The translations under genes were made by a program, and so were the position numbers. 64,000 bases of DNA from Nemertoderma westbladi. Lineage: Eukaryota > Xenacoelomorpha > Nemertodermatida > Nemertodermatidae. Under the pieces are notes generated by a model that was not told the origin of the DNA, ran no database searches, and saw nothing but the letters and a program-made list of their open reading frames with translations. The stretch covers positions 1 to 64,000 of the forward strand of contig JAUCBJ010008982.1 of assembly GCA_032718475.1 (NCBI GenBank), in the 5' to 3' direction. This document shows positions 20,654 through 32,338 of this stretch, piece by piece. Within the stretch, counting starts at the first letter, position 1. Every line of letters begins with the position of its first letter.

Positions 20654-22895
20654 TTAAGAATGCTGTGCCGGCTTGTCGACAAAATTGCGCCGCCACAACT
20701 CCCTATCACCCATGACATTTGCTAGATCATCCGCATCTTCAAGGCCAGTGTCCTTGAAGATGCGTCTCAAGAAAGTCATGGGCTGTCCACCATGCTTATT
20801 CACTCCATGAGGCTGCCAAAGTACAAGATTATGCACTGGCTGGTCCTCACGGCAAAAGCAATGTCCTGCAAAGCGGAGGCGATTTTGTTCTAGTGTCAAG
20901 CTTGGGGGAACCAATGAGACACCTCCAATGAGATATAGTGTCTGTTTGGAGATGTGTGCATTGTACTTGACACAATGAACCCCGTGTAGCATTCTTGTGA
21001 ATGTGCCAACCAGAGATTTGGTGTCCTCAGCAGTTAGAGCCCAGCATGGAACTACTGCTGCTCTAAATAATCGGACCTTAAGTTTCCGATTAAATCTCGG
21101 TGATTTCCGAATCCTGGAAAGCCTATTCAAGGCTGCCCATGCCTTTCCCTTATGTATTCGAAGGTCCTCACCTGACTTCCGGGTCCATGATTCCAGGTAA
21201 CAGAAGTTGTCCACATGCTCAAGCCTACCATAAAAAGACCAACACTAGAAGGAGCATGTTCTAATGAGCTGAGGAGCCGTTGGGCTCCCTCTAGTCATCT
21301 AGGCAAAGTCTAGATAAGTTAGGTACTTGGCAGGATTTCCTCGACTTCTGGAGCCAGTAGGTGGAGTTATCATCACCCCATCATCATTATGATGATCTAA
21401 GGACATGTGTAGAACATAGTAAACCACAATTATGAACAAGAATGGTGCAAGTGTGTCTCCCTGGAGGACGCCCCATAACACTTCAAATGGTTCTGTGTCA
21501 CCATCAACAGTAGACACAAATGTTGTCGAACCATCGTATACTGATCTGATTGCTGCAATAATTTCATCAGGAATCCCATATAATGAAAGTATGCTGAACA
21601 TACGTGAGCGAGAGACTGAATCAAAGGCCTTGAAGAAGTCAACAAAGATAACAGCCAGATGCCTGTCTTTCTTTTTTGAAAACTCTTCAATTATCCTTCT
21701 AAGTGCCCAAATGGGTTCCATGGTCCCACGACCTTTACGGAACCCATTCTGATTTTCACGGAGCAGTCTCTCAATGGGATCCCTGATGCGATTTAATAGA
21801 ATTCTATTGTATAGCTTTGCAGCAATCGAGATCAATGAGATTCCCCGAAAAGAACCATAGAGTGTTAGGTTGCCCTTCTAGGGAACTGGCACCAACTTAT
21901 TTGTTTTCATTTCTTGTGGGACTCTTGTTGTTCGGTACATGTCTACTATGATGGGATAGATGAGCTTTAAACACTCAGGTATTTTAAAGACCTCAGGGGG
22001 AACACCATCTACTCCACTGGCACGATTGGTCTTAATGCTCTTTGCAGCAGCCTTCACTTCTGCAAAGGAGATATCGCCAATGGGAATATCTGGGAGTACA
22101 GACTCAGACACTTTAACTTCTATAAAGTTATCAGGCAATACACTGTCATTATTGAGGAGCTTTTCAAAGTGGGCCTTCCAACCATTGAGGCGATCGGCTG
22201 GTCATTCAGCCTTAACCTTGGTGGTCGGTTGGCTTTTCCGCCCAGTAAGCAAGTTGATCTATTTCTATGCCTGGGATGATTGCCTGCTATCGTCGGCATC
22301 ATTGATGGCATCAACCTGTTGGTTTATTAGCTCCTGTAGATTAACAGAGTACTGCCTGTTCAGGGACCTAGATGCAGCCTTAACTGCATTCTTGGCCGCT
22401 GTAATCTGTTTGAGTCGGGACACTTTCTGCGCCTTATATAGGTCATTTCGGCACTTCTGGATTTTGTTGTCGGTCCAGGGGGGCCCTTTTACTGTTTCGA
22501 GGGTATACAGGAACTGTTTCTGCAGCTGCTAACTTAACTGCTTCTGTAAAGGCAGTATAGCCCTCACAGTGATCTGCCGCCTCAGAGGCAAGAACCTCAT
22601 ACCTGTTGCTCAGCTGTAGTGTGAAGCTGGATCTCACACTTGGCTGTTGCAACAGAGAGGACCAGTCATGCCGCGGCAAGGCAGATTTCGTTGTTCTGCT
22701 AGCATGCAGACTAAGTCTTACCTTGGCCACAATAAGGCGGTGATCACTGGAGAAGGCTCGAAGTGTAAATTGTATAGAGCTCCTGTACTTCCTACGAAAC
22801 AGAATATGGTCTATCTGGGACTTGTGACCACTGGGTCCACTATGAGTCCATAGCTTTCCAGTTCGCTTCTTGAACTGGGTTCCAGCCGAAAACAA
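20654..22895 (-). pseudogene. LINE reverse transcriptase region, multiply frameshifted
   Basis: Segments at 22443-22895, 21878-22138, 21299-21835 and 20654-21214 lie in different frames. They carry RT blocks: KAAAKSIKTNRASGVDGVPP, NRILLNRIRDPIERLLRENQ with NGFRKGRGT, VIFVDFFKAFDSV (first catalytic Asp), and GVLQGDTLAPFLFIIV. The FADD box is destroyed: a small deletion turns it into LDFA followed by a stop at about 21299. The C-terminal part (RLRFAGHCF, then VLWQPHGVNKHGG) is well preserved and identical in type to the copy at 60370-61423, where FADD is intact. Confidence 0.8.
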
Positions 22896-23749
22896 TCCAT
22901 TTCCAGAGATAAAATCCTGAAGATAGACGGAATTTCCGTTGACACTATTGCTCTAGACCCAGGGCGATGTACTGTAGGTGATTGATGCAGACTTGCATTA
23001 AATTCTCCCAGGAATGTTAAGAATGCATGCTGATCCACTCCAGCAGTAGCTGCTTGTAGATTGTGGTAGTAATTTTCCACCTCCTCTACAGGGGCAACAC
23101 TAGTTGGAGAGTAGCACACAATCAGAACCACCATAGGAAACTTTTTAGCCTGTCTTCCAGAACATGAGAAGTGGCAACGGATGATGCGGTTAGAGATTTG
23201 GTCTATTTTGTCCAATGCTGCATGTGCAGTTGGATTCATCAATAGACAAATACCACCATTGCCACTATCATCTGCTGACGCGAGGGCGAGTCGCCAACCG
23301 CCCCCCATGTCCTTAATCAGAACCTCATCAGTCTGTCCAGTCGGCATGCGGTGCTCTTGAACACCCACTGCGCTAAGAGAAAGCTTATCTGCCAAGGCAG
23401 TCAGTTCACCTTGTCGCATTGGGGACCCGAGTGTTAGGGTGTTTACTGAGGCTAGTCTAGTGACTTGCCTCAGATTCACCAATGGCTTTGTTGGTCGGGG
23501 TGGAACATGAGAGTAGCCTCCAACTCCAGAATCCCTCTCCCCCTCACAATCTGGCCTCCCTGGTGACCCAGGGTTTGGGCCAGAAAGGTCATCAGAAAAG
23601 GGACTCAAAGAATTGTTGGCTTCTCTCTCTCCAGTAGGGGGTGAGACAGGCAGCTGGTCAGGATATAACTGATGCCTGTGAGGCCGATTGTGTCCGGTAA
23701 TTCCACTGGCCTCTAGTGGCCGGACCTCCGCATTACTAATGTAATCCAT
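22811..23749 (-). pseudogene. LINE N-terminal region with APE-like endonuclease
   Basis: The frame encodes about 312 residues. The first ~100 are Pro- and Ser-rich; the rest resembles an exonuclease-endonuclease-phosphatase fold. Visible features are RLASVNTLTLGSPMRQGELT, VGVQEHRMPTG (the E of the metal site), GGICLLMNPTAH and FLTFLGEFNASLH, which stands where GDFNA is expected, with E replacing D. The domain would nick target DNA. The protein then runs out of frame, so the copy is inactive. Confidence 0.7.
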
Positions 23750-23829
23750 AGTGGGGGTTGGGGGGTGCTTTTTACCGAGTCAGCTCTCGGGGCAAATACC
23801 ACACCCTGGTTTGCCGTTCCACAGGGTGG

Positions 23830-24061
23830 GTGTCGCAGTGGAGTCAGATATGAGGCCCTTCACCCATATCTACTCTGGCGCACATGACCCACCATTGGCT
23901 GTGCAGCTCATCTGCTGGGTCATGCCCTGTACCCCTGCTGCCAGGTGTAGGTCGCAGTGAAGTGTACTCAGAGTGGACATGAGAACACTCTACTCCTGAC
24001 CAGCCATTGTAGATCACCATCTGCCTGGCCAGGCCATATACCCCTGCAGCCAAGTATATGG
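23830..24061 (-). repeat. Two ~115-bp tandem units in the LINE 5' UTR
   Basis: Each unit runs from GTCGCAGTG to TACCCCTGC(T/A)GCCA(G/A)GT and shares CAGCCATTG/CACCATTGG-type segments. Tandem 5' UTR monomers often carry LINE promoters. Confidence 0.6.
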
Positions 24062-24796
24062 GTCCTTAATCCAGGACCAACGGCGTCCTTCAACTCCTCC
24101 AACTGACTAAATCACTTGAACAACGAATAGATGGTTGCTACACAAGACTACTAAGGGCAGCCCTAAACATCAGCTGGAGACAACACATGACAAATGCCGA
24201 GCTTTATGGTACAATACCACCTGTATCAACCACCCTCCGTGAACGCAGGTTAAGATTCAGTGGGCACTGCTGGTGAAGTAAAGACGAGGTCATACCAGAT
24301 CTACTTTTCTGGCAACCAACTCATGGAAAGCGTAGTCGCGGACGGCCGACCATAACATATATAGATCAACTTGAAGGGGATACTGAACTTGGGAGAAACG
24401 AAATTGCGACAACTATGGAGAATCGGGAAGCTTGGAAGGATCTCATTTCCACTGTCCGAGTTCGCTCGACTTAGTAGTAGTAGTACTACTAAAATACGAT
24501 TAATGTACTCAACAGCGATGTTTTTTTTCCACTATGACATATTTTACTACAACGGTAATATAATATCGGCCTACGTGACCTAACTAATAGGATATGAATA
24601 ACCATTTTGGTGTAATAATATGTAGAATATATATTTTTTATTATGTATCCCCATTTGTCTATAATTTCTTTATATTACAACTATTCGTCTGTTTTTATTT
24701 GTGCTGTGCACTTTTTACTTCATAACCAATATCAATTTTATTTGATTAAAGACTTTGAATGAATGAATGAATGAATGAATGAATGAATGAATGAAT
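24062..24796 (+). mobile_element. 3' end of a second, related LINE
   Basis: The plus strand encodes a LINE C-terminal segment: LEQRIDGCYTRLLRAALNIS, TTLRERRLRFSGHCW, then a TGA, and LLFWQPTHGKRSRGRPT. It ends near 24470 at an AGTAGTAGTACTACT stretch. About 280 bp of 3' UTR-like sequence follows and ends in a GAAT microsatellite (24757-24796). It is oriented tail-away from the LINE at 20602-24061, with which it abuts head to head. Confidence 0.78.
24757..24796 (+). repeat. (GAAT)n microsatellite
   Basis: About ten GAAT units follow GATTAAAGACTTT, a common layout for a LINE 3' tail. Confidence 0.95.
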
Positions 24797-26317
24797 ACTG
24801 CCTCTGCGTGATTTGTTGGATGTATTTGGTATCCGGTAGCTTGTTACACTGACACAAAATAATGCCATAAGACAAAAAATAAATCACGATCCTGTTATAA
24901 TTGGGTGAATCCCACTGAAATGGGTCAATAAAGTGGTGAATACTTGAGTGCGCTTTGCTTCCATAATATACTTAACAAAATGTACCCCCACCATCCAGAA
25001 TCCACAATTTACAGCTTTCTAACATAGAGGATACCAAATACAGTATTGCTATAACTTCCCAGAACAGATATATTTATTGTTGACATAATCATTATATAAT
25101 AAATATACACAGCCAATCAGGTGTCACATAAATATATATATAACTATCTATCTATCATACTCTATGGTTCTTTTATTTTATCATTATTATTGTTCATCAG
25201 TTTATATTAATTATTTTAGTGTATCATAATTATATTAATTTTTTGTTGTATTTTCCTTGTAAATAAATAACATTTACATTTTTTGACAGCACTTTAATAC
25301 ATTGTCAAAAAGAATATAATTCCATAAAGTTAAATTCCTTATGAAATAATTTACGACTGTTTTATTTAGAGACATCTAGCGGCCATTGAAGAAGGTTCTC
25401 CTAGTTTTACTGTTTGTCTCAGAATTGGGAATATTATCTTCATTCAAATCAAACTCTTGTTGCTTAGCAACGTCAATAATAGCTTCACCAGATTCCATAA
25501 CATTACGTGCTGTTTCAGGAAATTTTGAACTCCCCTAAAATATAAATTAGAAACGTAAATTGAAGTTTTAAAACTGGAATGAGTCTCCATTTGTTGGTTT
25601 ATTTAAAGATTTCAACAATAATTTATATAACTAAGAGACATAATGGTTAATGGTAGGCCCTAAATGGCATACAGCCCTATCGTATTTATCCAGTAATACA
25701 GTAATATGTTAACTGCCTGACTGCCAGACTGACGTCACTGTGACGTCACTACACCACTGTACAACTGTTCAGTTATATTTGCAACATAAAGACTTATCGC
25801 CGGGTTTACAAACGGATTCAATAGATGGTGCTCTCTAAGCGCTGCTGAACATGCCTCAGTGGCTCTTGCCCAGGCTGCAAGTGTGCTCGAGCAGGAGTTC
25901 ACTGCTCCTCATGCAAACCATTGGAGCAGAATTTGTGTGCGAATGGGGCGACGACAACATCCGAACAGTAGCAAACTCAACTACTTGGACTGTACTGTAA
26001 CACCATGCGACTACCCGACATCGCCCAGACCAATCGCCATTATTGAGATGAGCCAAGAGTCAGCGCTGCTGTTCTTGTAGATCCGGTTCTTGCTTGAACT
26101 GTAAGTTCAGGAAGAGTGTCTCATTCTGTTTGATTTGCCTACCTTCTGCTGAAGGGTTGTGTTGTAACCTCACCACATGGCTGGGACCCAACCTGTCTAC
26201 GACACCCACGACTCCAATGTCTGCAGGTACCGATTCTCTGAATGTGAATGGCACCGAGCTTGAAAACAAGGCTCCCTTCTAGCATCTCGATTCCATGGAA
26301 ACTGAGACCATGGCTAA
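24797..26317. other. AT-rich intergenic stretch, then leader of an RT element
   Basis: No gene is supported. Up to about 25700 the sequence is very AT-rich. It becomes GC-richer from about 25830, which may be decayed 5' sequence of the reverse-transcriptase element at 26318. Confidence 0.5.
25730..25748. promoter_or_regulatory. Two CRE palindromes (TGACGTCA), 11 bp apart
   Basis: TGACGTCACTGTGACGTCA contains two full cAMP-response-element consensus sites (25730-25737 and 25741-25748). No host gene is recognised nearby, so a regulatory role is conjecture. Confidence 0.4.
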
Positions 26318-28424
26318 ATGGTTTGCAGATTAATTGCATTGGACAAGTGCCCAGGCGTACGCCCAATTATGGTTGTAAAGTGTAAGGTGGAAACCACACA
26401 GGCTGATGTACAGACACTGTGTGGCACGGACAAGTTATATATTGGCTTGTCAGCTGGCATCGAAGCCACGGTTCATGTGGAACTGGGCTTATGGGAGGAA
26501 TACCAGGGCGATGGTTGGGGCGTTTTAATAGTTGATGCTAGCAACGCTTTTAATGCAGAAAACCTAGTGACAGCCCACTGGAACGTTTGTATGCTCTGGC
26601 CATGCGCATCTCGCTTCTTGTTCAACACATACCATGGGTATGCCTCCCTGATTATCCATGGTGAGTGAAGTGCATTCACCCTACCTAGTAGGGAAGGTTG
26701 GACGCAGGGGGACTGACCCCCTTGCGATGCTGGGTTACATGGTCGTGGTATATCCCCTCATCATTAAGCTAAAGAATTCAGCAGCATGGACTCAAGTTTG
26801 GTTTGCCGACGATGATCAGAATGTTGCCACATTACCTGCCTTGCGCGAGTGGTTTATTCTCCTCAAGGATCTCGGCCTCTCTTACGGATATTACCCAGAG
26901 CCTGACAAGTGTATGTTGGTTGTTGAAGACTGTGATGTTGCCCTAGCCCGCGAGTTGTTCCCTGACCTTGGGGATAGGGTGGATGGATGAGGAATTGTAA
27001 AGGGCACTCGCATTCTGGGTGGCTTCGTGGGTGAAGCTTCCTTCCAGGCTGAGTATATCTCCAGGAAGGTAGCGACATGGGAGTGTACAGTGTCTAAATT
27101 AGCTGTTGTTGCTGCCAATCAGCCACAGGCTGCTTACGCTGTATTCACCAGGAGTCTGCAATGTGAATGGGACTACCTACAGCGAGTCATTCCTGTCACA
27201 TTGGATGAGGACCCTTCGCCCTATACATCCATTGAACGAGTGCCTAGGTGCTCCATCAACTGCTTTAGAGCGAGAGCATTTCGCACTACCACCTCGATCC
27301 GGGGGCATGGCTATCCAGAACCCTTGTGACCCTTGTGATCACCTTTCTCGCATGCAGATCACATGAGTTGCCTGAAGGAAGCCAAGAATAAACAATGGCT
27401 CCAGAAACATCGCAAGGTGGAGAAGGTGAGTGGGAAAGTGTCCAACTGTTTCCCTCCTGAACGAGTTCGTATGATTGAGCAGACTGCTTCGGAATGGACC
27501 TCAGGCTGGATCACAGTCGCCCCAGTATCACGTCACAACTAGTAAACGACTGGTTAACCGGGCCGGGTTCACACCCGGGCTGCGTTCACAACCGGGCCAG
27601 GTTTGGGTGATCCAGACCTGGAACCGAACCCGGCAAAAAAGACACCGGGTACCGGGTTTTATTAAAATTAAGCAATTTGCGTGAATGAGAATGACAAGCC
27701 TGTTTGACATACCTATATACGTCGTACGGTACGTAGGTACCAGTACACAAAGTTGCCTAAAGCAGTAGGTAGTCAGGCAGTCAGGTAGTACAGTAGTAGT
27801 CAGGTAGTAGCATCTTCTTACATTTTAGCCGATATCATTTTTGATTTTTTTTTCTTTTTTTTTTCTTTTGATTGATAGGCTAATTTATTTTTTTTTTCAA
27901 TTTGTTTTTTTTAATTTGTGTCATTTTTGATATCACAAGTGTTGACCCGGACCCGCACCCTGCCTTTTTGAGACAGACCCGGAACCAGACCCGGCAAAAT
28001 GTTCAACCCGGTCGTTTACTAGTCACCACTTTGACCTGCCTGCCAACGAATTCCGGGATGGTCTTTCCCTCCGATATGGACGTCACCCGGTTTGTGCCCC
28101 TGCGAGGTGTGATGGTTGCAAGGAAGTATTTACCACAACCCACGCTCTCGATTACAAGAAGGGGGGCCTGGTAACCCTCCCCCACAATGAGGTTCGGGAA
28201 ATCCAGGGCAACCTGTTCAGTCTCGCCTTCCCTGAGTCATGCATAGCGCGGGAGCCGGTGATTTGTGAGTCCGACGAGGAGCATGGGGGTGGTGGGTCTA
28301 TGTGCAGACCTTTCGGTAAGGGGCTACTGGCAGCCACAGAGGCGGTCATTATTCGATGCTCGGGTCGTTGACCCTGATGCCCTCCCATACGTGTCGCGTC
28401 CAACTTTCCAAAAAGATTGATATC
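26318..28424 (+). pseudogene. Reverse-transcriptase element remnant, split by a MITE
   Basis: The first part (26318-26668) reads RLIALDKCPGVRPI, then AGIEATVHVELGLWE and VLIVDASNAFNAENL (catalytic Asp). The second (26658-26990, then another frame to 27329) has GTDPLAMLGYMVVVYPLI, QVWFADDDQNVATLPALREW (FADD box) and LGYYPEPDKCMLVVE-like sequence (here SYGYYPEPDKC), then GGFVGEASFQAEYI. After 27532 it is interrupted by a 482-bp MITE and resumes at 28022 with ANEFRDGLSLRYGRHPVC, CDGCKEVFTTTHALDYKKGG and NEVREIQGNLFSLAFPE. It ends near 28424 in PDALPYVSRPTF. The CDGC...H motif and the LDKCPGVRP block mark an RT lineage seen in several invertebrates that I cannot place in a named clade. Frameshifts make it inactive. 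Confidence 0.75.
27540..28021. mobile_element. 482-bp hAT-like MITE with 8-bp target duplication
   Basis: Terminal inverted repeats TAGTAAACGAC (27540) and GTCGTTTACTA (ending 28021) are flanked by GTCACAAC (27532-27539) and GTCACCAC (28022-28029). These match at 7 of 8 bases and fit the hAT pattern nTnnnnAn. Removing it restores the flow of the RT-element protein. Subterminal regions are full of CCGGGT and ACCCGG words. There is no transposase, so it is non-autonomous. Confidence 0.85.
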
Positions 28425-29321
28425 AAACAAAAGCAATTAAAAAAATTAATTAAAAAAAAGTTTATTAAAAATGAATATTAAAAAATTATATCAAACAAGA
28501 CATTTATTTAAAAAAAACATTTATTAAAGATTCACATCTAACAAAAGTAATTTATAAAACTACCAATGACAACGACTTGCGAATCACCAACATACACCCA
28601 CCTACACCTATATACATAACTAACATACTGTTTGATATTAATTTTTTTTTTAGTTGATATGAATAATTTTGAAAATTGTACTAAATCAAATTGGCCACAA
28701 TGAGCCACCGTGCCACCTATATGAGACCGATATCGTTCTTGCTAATAAACATACTGTATTAATAAAATTTTAAACTAATTTATTATTAATGATATTTAGA
28801 GATAAGCTTGTAAAACAGAAATCTTCAGCTTATTTTTGATGTCTCTTTCTCACTTAGTTTCTAAATGAATAGGATATGTTCTTTTGGAGAATGGAGAGAG
28901 TGATTTCTTTCACATCCTCCATTTATGTAGGATAGAAAAATGGGCAAACAAATATTATAATTAATTTTATATAACTATTATAAGTGAATCTTTTTAAAAA
29001 TATAAAAAATTTAAATTTTGGTTGAAAAGCTCCATATTTGTTAAACCAAGAATCCAATATGTTGTAAATTGTAAAGCTTTGAACGTTCACTTAGGTTAGG
29101 TAAACAAGGTATATCAGATGATATCATACAGAGGTATATCAAAAATTTGAAAATTATTGTGTTCTGACCCAAATTTTGGCACTGCTTGTCTTGAAATGTA
29201 CAAATATAGATTGATACATGTTTTCCAATAATAAACACATAAATTTGAAGAATTCTCCTAAAATTTGGTACTGTACTATATTTCGTACAATACATTTATT
29301 CTTAACCCATGGGGTGGAGTA

Positions 29322-29353
<32 letters not shown>

Positions 29354-30590
29354 CCCCACCCTTCAGGTCACTCATTAATCTCATTTCGATGATTTCTGGT
29401 AAAACTTGACGTAAAAAAAAAAACTATATAATCGTGCTTCTATCTTTACATTATTTATATAAAACCACAGCAAAATTTTAAATTATTTACATTTTTATTT
29501 CATTTTCAAATATCAACTAACCGTATCAATGCAAAATCCGTAAATACTAGTCAACATGGCAACCACCAAAACAGCCTTTAAAAACGAAGAAGGCATAGTA
29601 GCAGTTAGTTGAGTGAACAGAAAAATCGAGATTCGAATGAAAAAATTTATTTCAGACTTATAACTCCTTGAAAACATTTCTGTTGCGAATGAGAAATTTC
29701 ATTTAAAAGTTATATTTTATAACTAGTGAGGATTCTATTGGACTGAGCCACGATGAGTTAGGTAACCTTATACCTAAGCTACTAACAGAATACTGCTTCT
29801 CTCCACTCAAGGCTACAACTATTTTTCCAAGACGTTTTTACGATCCGCATAGCGTACTGATTAAATTCGCCCGCAGCTACGCCGCATGTTCGTGTAATTC
29901 TATCGCTAACAGATGATGAGATAATCCTTCTCGGAGGATGTAGTTTTATGTATTAAGTTGTTAGCCTATGACGTTAGGAATAGCTAAATAGCTGGGGGTG
30001 TAATGCGTACAGGAGGGATATATACAGGAATTTCAAACTATTTTAAATGGGTTACTTTAACTGGTAATTTTTCTTTAATGTTAGTTGTCAGTTTGACGTT
30101 TAGGGGTGTGATGTGGGATGGGATGCCTCTCTCGCTTTTAATCCGCTTAGAAAGGTGATGCAATTTTGATTGAATTATTAGGCCACACTGAGCTGGGATG
30201 TGATATTACTCACAAATGTGAGTAACATTTAGGTAAAATCGAAAAGTCACTGCCAGAATCTAAATTTAATTATTATTAGCAATGAATCCTATATTATTAA
30301 CAGAGTTACCTGAATTATTGGGTCCCATTCGCATTTGGTAATTCAAAGTGGTTGACATTTGGCAGCGTCTTGTCCAAACTGAAAGTGGTAATAGCACCAC
30401 GATCCTTTAGGATCGTAGCTGCGACTATGTGACTGCGATCGATGGGGACCACGCGATTGGGATCTATTACACAAGAATAAACTCCCCTAGATGGCGTTCG
30501 GCGATAGCGAGAATCGATAGCGATCAGAAGTTTCTGTGACTGTTGTAGAATATTAAGTTCGGAGTTTTATTAAGTACTTAATGTAGAATA
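28425..30590. other. AT-rich intergenic stretch
   Basis: No gene or recognisable element is seen apart from a 29-C homopolymer (29323-29351). Confidence 0.5.
29323..29351 (+). repeat. Poly-C run of 29
   Basis: It is an uninterrupted C homopolymer followed by CAACCCCACCC. Its exact length may be a sequencing artefact. Confidence 0.8.
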
Positions 30591-30857
30591 TTAAGTCTGG
30601 CAACTGGACATGGGTTCGAAGATTGTGATGATTGCTGTTGCTCGATCATTTTGTCGGCAATTTCTGCAAGCTTCTCTAAAGACAGATCGATCACCGAGAG
30701 TACTTAGAACAATGCTGATAGTTGGCGGTAGGATCTCCAGGAAACGGAGACGTATGGCTTGATCATTACCAGTACCGGCAGCTAGGCGCTGCATCTGCCT
30801 AATGATGGCAGAGGGTTTGCGGTCCCCGAGCTCTTGGGCCTCAAGTAGTTTACGCAA
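30591..30857 (-). pseudogene. Gypsy-type gag fragment
   Basis: The 88-codon frame reads LRKLLEAQELGDRKPSAI (with RKLL..ELGDRKPS), then RFLEILPPTISIVLSTL. This is the LGDRKPSxLLxxM...LPxxI signature common in Ty3/gypsy gag proteins of invertebrates. A stop lies just upstream on the coding strand and the 3' part is lost. No LTRs were found nearby. Confidence 0.65.
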
Positions 30858-30990
30858 TCATCGGTCATCACTGTCAGCTAAGTGTGCTAAGTAAGCTAAG
30901 TGATATGATGTTCTCTGTGATAGTAGAGAATGAGTCTTCCACATTAACACATGCATCGAAAATGGGAGGAATGCTAGCAGATTGGATTTC
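30858..30990. other. Short AT-rich gap
   Basis: Nothing is recognised here. Confidence 0.4.
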
Positions 30991-32338
30991 TTTAGTTTAG
31001 TTTAGTTTAATACGCCAAGTGCAAATAAAAATTAATACATACTGCACATCAAATATTATATAACACCATATATAAAATTATATGACCTAGCAAAGCTATA
31101 ATGATTCTACGCATATGCGTATATTTTTTTTATTAAGTACTGTAGGTAAGTTACATACATTATAGGTACAAACATATAACATATTACAAACATAAATAAA
31201 CAATAATCAGATATGGGGTTCAAAATTATAAGACATAGATTGTAAATAAAAACCACATTGTTGATAATTTAACATAGTGCAATAATAAAAAATAAACATT
31301 AAAAAATGAGTTGGCACGTTATGATTAAAAATTTTTCTGTTAAAAACGATACGGTAAAAATTTCGATGTGGGCAACAATAAAAAAAACAAAAAAAAATAA
31401 TTAATATAAATAGAAATAATAAAAAATACTGCGCTCTTCATATGAAAATATTAAAAACAAAGAACCTGATATTTAATTAAGTAAAAATTATAAAAAAGTA
31501 AAATTTAATATAAGTACCGATGGAAAGTAAACTGGGCAGTGGCAACTTGTCTAACTGGTTTATCACTATAAGTAAGTATTCATTTTGGACTTCATGACAC
31601 AATCAAGTCGATTTTTGAATAAGTTTACACAAGGATTACCATGTAAACTAGAGCATTAACGACATTCTCATCCAACATATTCCATAAGTTTATTACACGA
31701 GACGCAAAACTGTTAGTGTGGAAGAGATGTTGACCCGCGGTGTTTTGTTTGTACAATGTCAGTGATGAACCTCTTGTCGAATATGAGTGACGCTGGCTTC
31801 TGAGTTCAAAAAAGTTACTATAGTCTACGTTATCAAGTTTGTGAACAAACTTATATGTTGATATCATATGCGCTCTAGCTCGTCTGTAAATCAGTGTTGG
31901 TATTTTAAGTGAACGAAGATGCTCCTCATATGACAGATGCTGTAGTGAAGGTCCCATACGGGTTGCGCGGTGTTGCACTTGTTCTATGTGCTCGATATCC
32001 TTTTGAAGATACGGTGACCATACAACTGTACAATATTCGAGTAGCGGACGAATTATACACTTATATAACTTAGTAAACATTATCGGTTCCATAAACGTTA
32101 ATGTGTGTTTTACAAAGTTAAGAATACGTGTCGCACGAGCAGCAATACTAGAACAATGAGCAGAGAATGACATATTGGACTAAAAGTAACACCGAGGTCT
32201 TTCTCTTCGCATACTGCATCCAGAACTGTGTTAGAAATGTAGTATGGCGTTGATGGATTTCTACGACCAAGATGAAGTATTTTACACTTCGAAAAATTAA
32301 ACTGTAAGTAACAATGTGTTGGCAAGCTGTAAACTAGC
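30991..32338 (-). mobile_element. 5'-truncated LINE with (TTTAG)n tail
   Basis: The minus strand ends in TTGGCGTATTAAACTAAAC, a LINE-type tail with pentamer repeats at 30991-31008 on the plus strand. The 3' UTR-like part (31010-31620) is AT-rich. The coding part lies at 31625-32325. Confidence 0.75.
31625..32325 (-). pseudogene. LINE reverse transcriptase C-terminal segment
   Basis: Two overlapping frames carry a continuous RT tail: FNFSKCKILHLGRRNPSTPY and VCEEKDLGVTFSP (32110-32325), then LTFMEPIMFTKLYKCIIRPL, LEYCTVVWSPYLQKDIEHIE and QVQHRATRM (31625-32173). The LYK..IRPLLEYC..VWSPY block is typical of CR1/L2/jockey-like LINEs. The YADD box and everything upstream are missing, and one frameshift separates the pieces. 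Confidence 0.82.

Larger units (their letters stand above)
20602..24061 (-). mobile_element. Near full-length LINE (APE endonuclease plus reverse transcriptase)
   Basis: Reading on the minus strand, tandem 5' UTR units (24061-23830) are followed by an endonuclease frame (from 23749), reverse transcriptase segments in several frames, a C-terminal region and a (TAG)n-type tail (plus strand TACTACTACTAGG at about 20612). At least five further pieces of this family are in the window (4461, 44303, 46796, 48128, 60370). The clade (RTE- or CR1-like) is not settled from sequence alone. Confidence 0.85.

Noticed and set aside
21432-22853. Plus-strand open frames across the LINE
   Set aside because: They are antisense shadows of the reverse transcriptase and endonuclease on the minus strand.
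27540-28021. Coding frames inside the hAT-like MITE
   Set aside because: They consist of CCGGGT-type words and have no transposase motif.
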